From Cellulomonas sp. URHE0023 (GTDB taxonomy: Bacteria > Actinomycetota > Actinomycetes > Actinomycetales > Cellulomonadaceae): a DNA stretch of 64,000 nt. The notes below the pieces were generated by a model that worked only from the letters and a program-made list of their open reading frames with translations, searched no databases and was not told the origin of the DNA. The position numbers and the translations under genes were made by a program. Location: assembly GCF_000688475.1 (NCBI RefSeq), contig NZ_JIAN01000009.1, positions 62,001 to 126,000 on the forward strand, read 5' to 3'. Below are positions 59,498-64,000 of this stretch, one piece after another (positions within the stretch are counted from its first letter, which is position 1; each line of letters opens with the position of its first letter).

Positions 59498-62400
59498 ATG
59501 GGGCATGCTGACCTGCAGGGTCGCGTCAGTGGTAGGCATCATCCTGAGACCGCGCAGCACGGCGCGAGTAGAGACGAGGTACGTGAGTTGGATGACGTCG
59601 ACCACCACTCCCAGGTCGGCGACGCACTCGCGCTGTTGATCAATGGGCTCGCGCCTTTCGTCGACCGCACGTTTGCCGAGGTGTTGCCCGCCGAGTTGCC
59701 GTGGACCGAGGTGCTCCGGCGCAAGGACGCGCTGGCCGGCAAACGTGGTGGCGTCTACACCGAGCGGGACCTCTCCTTGCTGCTGCGCGCCATGACGGAG
59801 CGCCTTGGGGACCTCGGCTATCCGTTCAGCAGGTCGGTTTCCCGTCAAGGGCAGAACTACGCGAGCGAGCTGCGACAGATCCGCAACCAGTGGGCCCACA
59901 ACCAGCACTTCAGCGCTGCGAGTGCATTCCGGGCGCTCGACTCGGCCGAGTTGCTCCTTCGGGAAGTCGGCGCCCAGTCGCAGGCAGGGGAAGTCGCACT
60001 GCTGAAGTCCGGGCTCCTCCCGGCTCCGGCCCCGGCGCTGCAGGCTGATCCTTCGGTTGACGAGCCGGAGCCAGAGGCAGCAGCGGGCGGTACCGCCCCC
60101 CAGCTTCCGGCGGCCGGCAACGCGGCCGGCCCGCAGATCACCGTTGGCGCCCTCCCCGTCCTGAGCTACGCGATGGCGCACTGCCGAGTCCTGGTGATCG
60201 ACGAGGTTGCGGTTGCGCACGCAGGGCCGGATGTGCGCGGAGCCACGCTGGAGATCGACGTGGTGTGCGCAGGTGGCTCTCTCGGTGGTCCGAAGGTGCT
60301 GCTGCTGGACCTCGCAGACGGTCAGACGACCACGCTGCGCACGATCGATCTCGTGCTCGACCCTGGGCGCATGCTCGCGGTTGAAGAGCAGCAGCCCGGG
60401 CGCGTCGTCGCGACGCTGCGGGACGCTGCCGGCGCGGCACTCGCCACCGTCTCGTCCGACGTGGAGGTGCTCGCCGCTTCGCAGTGGATGGCCGAGCCAG
60501 TGCAGCTCGCGATGGAGATGCTCGCTGCGCACGTCCAACCAAACTCCGCCGCAGTCGCACCACTCCTCGTTGAGGCGTCCGACCGCCTCCGCTCAATCAC
60601 GGGCGACTCCTCGCTGAACGGCTACCAGAGCGAGAGCCCAGAGCGGGTCGACGCGATCGTCCAGTCGGTGTACGAGGCGATGTCGGCCCGGGACATCCGC
60701 TACGCGGAGCCTCCAGCGAGCTGGGGCGACACAGGGCAGAAGGTCAGGACGCCGTACGAGGTACTCGTGGGGCGCCTCGGCACCTGCCTCGACACGACTG
60801 TGACCCTCGCGGCTGCGCTGGAGCACGCGGGCATCAATTCGACGCTCTGGCTGCTCAAGGGGCACAGCTTCATCGGCTACTGGCGGGTCGACTCGAGCCT
60901 TCCGGCCGTCACGTCGGTGGATCCGGACGAAATCGTCAATCTCGTCGATCTCGGGCACATCGCTCTGGTGGAGACGACGATGCTTGCCGGAGGCGCTGAT
61001 GCCGCGCCGTTCGCCGACGCGACCCGCTCCCCGCGTCGCCGCCTTGAGGACGGACTTGCCAACGTCCTGGGGGTGACCGACATCCGGCAGGCACGGCTGG
61101 CGAAGATCTTCCCGCTGCCCAGCCGCTCCACGGGTCCGGACGGGCAGCTCGTGGTCTCCGTGTACGAGGCGGGCTCTGGGCCGGTGATCGCGCCCTATCT
61201 CGGGGGCGCGTCCCCGAACCGCACTGCCGACGAGCGCGAGGTGGAACCGCCACGCGTCGCCCGATGGAAGAACGCACTGCTCGACCTGAGCCTGCGCAAC
61301 AAGCTCATCAACTACACCGACCGCTCGGGGTTTCACCTCGAGGTCCCCGGCACGGCGATCCATCGTCTTGAGGACCAGGTCAACGCCAATACGCCCATCA
61401 CCCTCGTCGCATCCGACGCAGTCAGTTCTGTCGACGCCGCGCGCGGGATCCGCTTTGGACGCGACCTGCCCGAACGTGACCGCGAGGTCATGCTCGCGGA
61501 CAAGCGAGCTGCATTCGTTGACATCACGTCGGCGAGCTACAAGGCCAAGCTGCGCTACCTGGCGTACAAGGCCAAGACGATCGTCGAAGAGACGGGGTCG
61601 AACAACCTCTACCTGGCCTTCGGGATGCTTCGGTGGCGGTTCGCCGAACGCGATCTGCGGTCTCCGCTCATCCTCGTGCCGGTCACATTGTCGACGACGA
61701 GCCGCGGTGAGACGTACCGCCTGACGATCGACGAGTCCGGGGCGTCGACACCGAACTACTGCCTGCTTGAAAAACTCCGAGTGAGCTTCGGGCTTGACGT
61801 TCCGGCGCTCGAGAACCCGGCGGAAGACGCGTCAGGCATCGACCTCGCTGCTGCGTTCGGGGCACTGCGCGAAGCGGTCGTCCGCGCAGGTCTGCCGTTC
61901 CGCGTGGACGAGACGGTTGATCTCGCCATCCTGCAGTTCGCCAAGTTTCCGTTGTGGAAGGACCTCGACGAGCACTGGCGCACGCTGTCGACGAATCCGC
62001 TCGTGCGTCACCTGATCTATTCGCCGCTCGAGCCTTTCGTCGACGCCGTCGAACCTGGAACGGCAGTCGATCTGGACGAGCTCGGCGCGCTTGTGCCGGT
62101 ACCGGCCGACAGCTCACAGCTCGAAGCCGTCCATGACGCAGTGGAGGGCCAGACCTTCGTCCTCGAGGGCCCTCCCGGTACCGGCAAGTCGCAGACGATC
62201 ACCAACCTGCTGGCTCGCTCAGTCGCGTCCGGGCGTCGCGTCCTGTTCGTGGCCGAGAAGCGCGCCGCACTCGACGTCGTGAAGAAGAGGCTGTGCGAAG
62301 TCGGTCTTGCCGAGCTCTCGCTCGACCTGCACGACAAGGGTGCCCGACCCGCGGCCGTCCGCGGCCAGATCCGCGCAGCGCTCGAGCTGCAGGTGCGCGC

Positions 62401-63640
62401 CGACGCGGACGCCATGAAGTCCGGTATCGAGACCGTCGATGCCTCGCGCCGCCGGCTCAGCATCTACGCGGAGCGTCTGCACGAGACCAACGGCGTCGGA
62501 CACTCCCTCTACTCGGCGAGAGCCTTCGATCTCGCGTCGGATCACAGCGTGCCCCCGATGAACGTGCCCCCCGCGCTCGTCGCGTCTGGAACGGCCGAGC
62601 AGGTGGACGAGATCCGAACGGCGCTCCGTCGCGTCCCTGAGTACGCAGACCTCGCCCGCCCACGGCGACAGCACCCGTGGCGATTCCTTGAAGAGCGCGC
62701 GACGCCAGTGGATACCGAGGCGGTGTCGACCGCCGGACGACTGCTGGACGACGCACTCACGCGGATCGAGGCGACAGGAGCTTCGGTCGTCGACCTTCTG
62801 CAGAGCATCACATCGCCGAAGGAAAGCGAAGCCTGGGCACGGCTCGCCAGCGCGCCGCGCCATCCCATCGACACCATCGACGCCCTGCATTCACCGGCTT
62901 GGCGGAGCCATCTCGACGCTCTGCACCACGACCTCGACGCGTTGGCCGCAGACGCGAGCGTCTGGAGACAGTCGGTGAGTGCCGAGGTGATGGACCGTGA
63001 TGTGCCTTCGTTGCACCAGGCCTCACTCGCCGCCGACGCCTCCGGCTTCTTCGGGCGTAAGAAGCGACGTCGGGCCGTACTCGCGCAGTTTGCCGACCTG
63101 CTTCGAGTCCCAGCGGCCGCTGTCGACGTGAAGACGCTCTCGACTCTCACGGCCGACATGGCGAGCACTTTTGCCCGCGTCTCGGCTGCCCGAAACGCTG
63201 CCCGGCAGGTTCCGATCCCACTTGTCGATCCATCCTGGAACCCGGCCGTCCACGAGCAGGCTGCGCGCGTACGCGACGAGATTGCATGGCTGACGTGGAC
63301 AGGCGACGTCTTGGTTGCCGACGGCACCCCGAGGCGAGATGCGCTTCGCACGTACTACGCGACTTCGCAGCGCGGCGCGCTGAACGCCGAACTCAGTGCG
63401 CTCGCCGCGGCATGGGCAGCACTTACGCGCACCGGTGCCATCGACGAGAGTCTGGCCGGGGACTGGGCGGAAACGTCCGGCTTCCTGGCGACGTGGTGGC
63501 AGACCCGAGCCGAGCGCAACGTGGGGACGTCGACGGTTCTACAGCGTTGGCTCGACCTGATCCGGGCCGTCGAGCCGCTCCGCATTCACGGCCTCACGTC
63601 TGCACGCGAGGCGCTGCTCAACGGTGACCTCACCGGATGA
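59498..63640 (+). CDS. Hhe-like HEPN-DUF4011-helicase, frame-interrupted N-terminal part
   Basis: This 1380-aa part covers most of a giant defence-type protein. An N-terminal Swt1-like HEPN domain (about 36-165) carries the RNase motif RNQWAH (R129, H134). A transglutaminase-like segment follows (about 425-460: GTCLDTTVTL...GHSFIGYW). DUF4011 begins at about 590 (WKNALLDLSLRNKLINYTDR), followed by helicase Walker A EGPPGTGKSQT (about 888-898). The frame stops at a TGA, but the next frame continues the helicase without break, so an extra base near 63,635 probably disrupts the gene. The Hhe system (HEPN, helicase, Vsr endonuclease) is known as a single-protein antiviral system; here it follows three coupled genes. 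Confidence 0.88.
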   Translation: MGHADLQGRVSGRHHPETAQHGASRDEVRELDDVDHHSQVGDALALLINGLAPFVDRTFAEVLPAELPWTEVLRRKDALAGKRGGVYTERDLSLLLRAMTERLGDLGYPFSRSVSRQGQNYASELRQIRNQWAHNQHFSAASAFRALDSAELLLREVGAQSQAGEVALLKSGLLPAPAPALQADPSVDEPEPEAAAGGTAPQLPAAGNAAGPQITVGALPVLSYAMAHCRVLVIDEVAVAHAGPDVRGATLEIDVVCAGGSLGGPKVLLLDLADGQTTTLRTIDLVLDPGRMLAVEEQQPGRVVATLRDAAGAALATVSSDVEVLAASQWMAEPVQLAMEMLAAHVQPNSAAVAPLLVEASDRLRSITGDSSLNGYQSESPERVDAIVQSVYEAMSARDIRYAEPPASWGDTGQKVRTPYEVLVGRLGTCLDTTVTLAAALEHAGINSTLWLLKGHSFIGYWRVDSSLPAVTSVDPDEIVNLVDLGHIALVETTMLAGGADAAPFADATRSPRRRLEDGLANVLGVTDIRQARLAKIFPLPSRSTGPDGQLVVSVYEAGSGPVIAPYLGGASPNRTADEREVEPPRVARWKNALLDLSLRNKLINYTDRSGFHLEVPGTAIHRLEDQVNANTPITLVASDAVSSVDAARGIRFGRDLPERDREVMLADKRAAFVDITSASYKAKLRYLAYKAKTIVEETGSNNLYLAFGMLRWRFAERDLRSPLILVPVTLSTTSRGETYRLTIDESGASTPNYCLLEKLRVSFGLDVPALENPAEDASGIDLAAAFGALREAVVRAGLPFRVDETVDLAILQFAKFPLWKDLDEHWRTLSTNPLVRHLIYSPLEPFVDAVEPGTAVDLDELGALVPVPADSSQLEAVHDAVEGQTFVLEGPPGTGKSQTITNLLARSVASGRRVLFVAEKRAALDVVKKRLCEVGLAELSLDLHDKGARPAAVRGQIRAALELQVRADADAMKSGIETVDASRRRLSIYAERLHETNGVGHSLYSARAFDLASDHSVPPMNVPPALVASGTAEQVDEIRTALRRVPEYADLARPRRQHPWRFLEERATPVDTEAVSTAGRLLDDALTRIEATGASVVDLLQSITSPKESEAWARLASAPRHPIDTIDALHSPAWRSHLDALHHDLDALAADASVWRQSVSAEVMDRDVPSLHQASLAADASGFFGRKKRRRAVLAQFADLLRVPAAAVDVKTLSTLTADMASTFARVSAARNAARQVPIPLVDPSWNPAVHEQAARVRDEIAWLTWTGDVLVADGTPRRDALRTYYATSQRGALNAELSALAAAWAALTRTGAIDESLAGDWAETSGFLATWWQTRAERNVGTSTVLQRWLDLIRAVEPLRIHGLTSAREALLNGDLTG

Positions 63641-64000
63641 TGCAGTGATCGCGTTCGATCGTGGCATCGCGCTCGCGTCTCTCGAAGAGCGAACCGAGGC
63701 GACAGCCCTCGGTGACTTCGACATCTCCAGCCACAACCGGACCATCGACCGGTTCACGACCGCATCGCGGACCATCCGAAGCGAGCTCCCGCGCGCACTC
63801 CCCCAGGCCATCCTCGAAGCGCGCCGGTTCAGCGCCGGTGCTGCGACCGGGCAGATGGGTGGACTACGCCGCCAGCTCGAGCGCCAGCGAGGTGGGATGA
63901 GTGTGCGTGCATTGCTCGACAACTTCGGGGAGCTGATCACGCAGATCATGCCGTGCACCCTGATGAGCCCCGAGTCCGTCGCTCGCTTCTTCCCGGCGCG
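63636..64000 (+). CDS. Continuation of the Hhe-like helicase in the +1 frame, runs off the window
   Basis: Starting with DDAVIAFDRGIALASLEER, this open frame continues straight from the interrupted helicase gene and includes SVRALLDNFGELITQIMPCTLMSPESVARFFP, the helicase region around the Walker B strand. No independent start site is apparent. It remains open at the window end; a C-terminal nuclease may follow outside. Either a true frameshift, an indel error or unusual recoding separates it from the first part. Confidence 0.82.

Noticed and set aside
1..64000. CRISPR arrays, tRNA or rRNA genes, complete insertion sequences
   Set aside because: No regularly spaced repeat-spacer pattern, no cloverleaf-like segments and no intact transposase were found on reading.

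Overview
The window is chromosomal DNA from a high-GC actinobacterium. Most genes run above about 70% GC with strong G/C at third codon positions, GTG and TTG starts, ATGA-coupled operons and actinobacterial markers: the MSMEG_4193/DUF3090/SCO1664 triad, an AfsR/SARP regulator with BTAD and NB-ARC domains, and FucP-like and DUF998 membrane proteins. The mix of secreted hydrolases suggests a Cellulomonadaceae-like soil organism, but the genus is inference. I saw no tRNA, rRNA, CRISPR array or intact insertion sequence.

1-6.5 kb is core metabolism: a 2-oxoacid dehydrogenase operon (E1 alpha, E1 beta, E2) diverges from a thiolase, followed by a stand-alone GltD-like flavoprotein. 6.6-16.7 kb is an envelope and secretion block: an M28 aminopeptidase; a coupled operon of membrane histidine kinase, single-domain response regulator, membrane-anchored HEAT-repeat protein and processive GT2 glycosyltransferase; a GH18 chitinase; and a divergent pair of cell-wall lipoproteins (M15 carboxypeptidase-like and L,D-transpeptidase-like). 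16.75-19.0 kb holds a SLOG-SLATT membrane protein whose 3' end overlaps that of a convergent TIR-domain gene, a Thoeris-like candidate immune pair. 19.1-32.4 kb holds the phosphatase/DUF3090/SCO1664 operon, an AAA+/VWA pair, a DAGK-PAP2 lipid pair, a FucP-type permease and assorted oxidoreductases.

32.4-38.1 kb looks like a small local regulon. Three promoters (upstream of a 48-aa protein plus SnoaL-like gene, an EamA transporter plus truncated globin, and a DUF998 protein) each carry heptamers related to TGCAGG repeated at exactly 11-bp spacing, the geometry of SARP operators, and an AfsR/SARP regulator gene lies beside them. A decayed AbiEii-type nucleotidyltransferase fragment sits behind that regulator.

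38.4-45.2 kb carries a small basic membrane protein, a beta-propeller protein, a four-part secreted PQQ-type dehydrogenase and a gamma-glutamyltransferase. 45.4-64 kb is accessory. Two lower-GC orphan double-TM proteins are followed by an AddAB-like helicase-nuclease pair on the minus strand. On the plus strand an unknown gene precedes a tightly coupled operon: MBL-fold hydrolase, PD-(D/E)XK-like nuclease, degenerate ADP-ribosylglycohydrolase-like protein, and a giant HEPN-DUF4011-helicase resembling the Hhe defence protein. The helicase frame is interrupted by an apparent one-base insertion near 63,635 and then continues past the window end. This operon and the SLOG-SLATT/TIR pair are the best candidates for undescribed immune systems.
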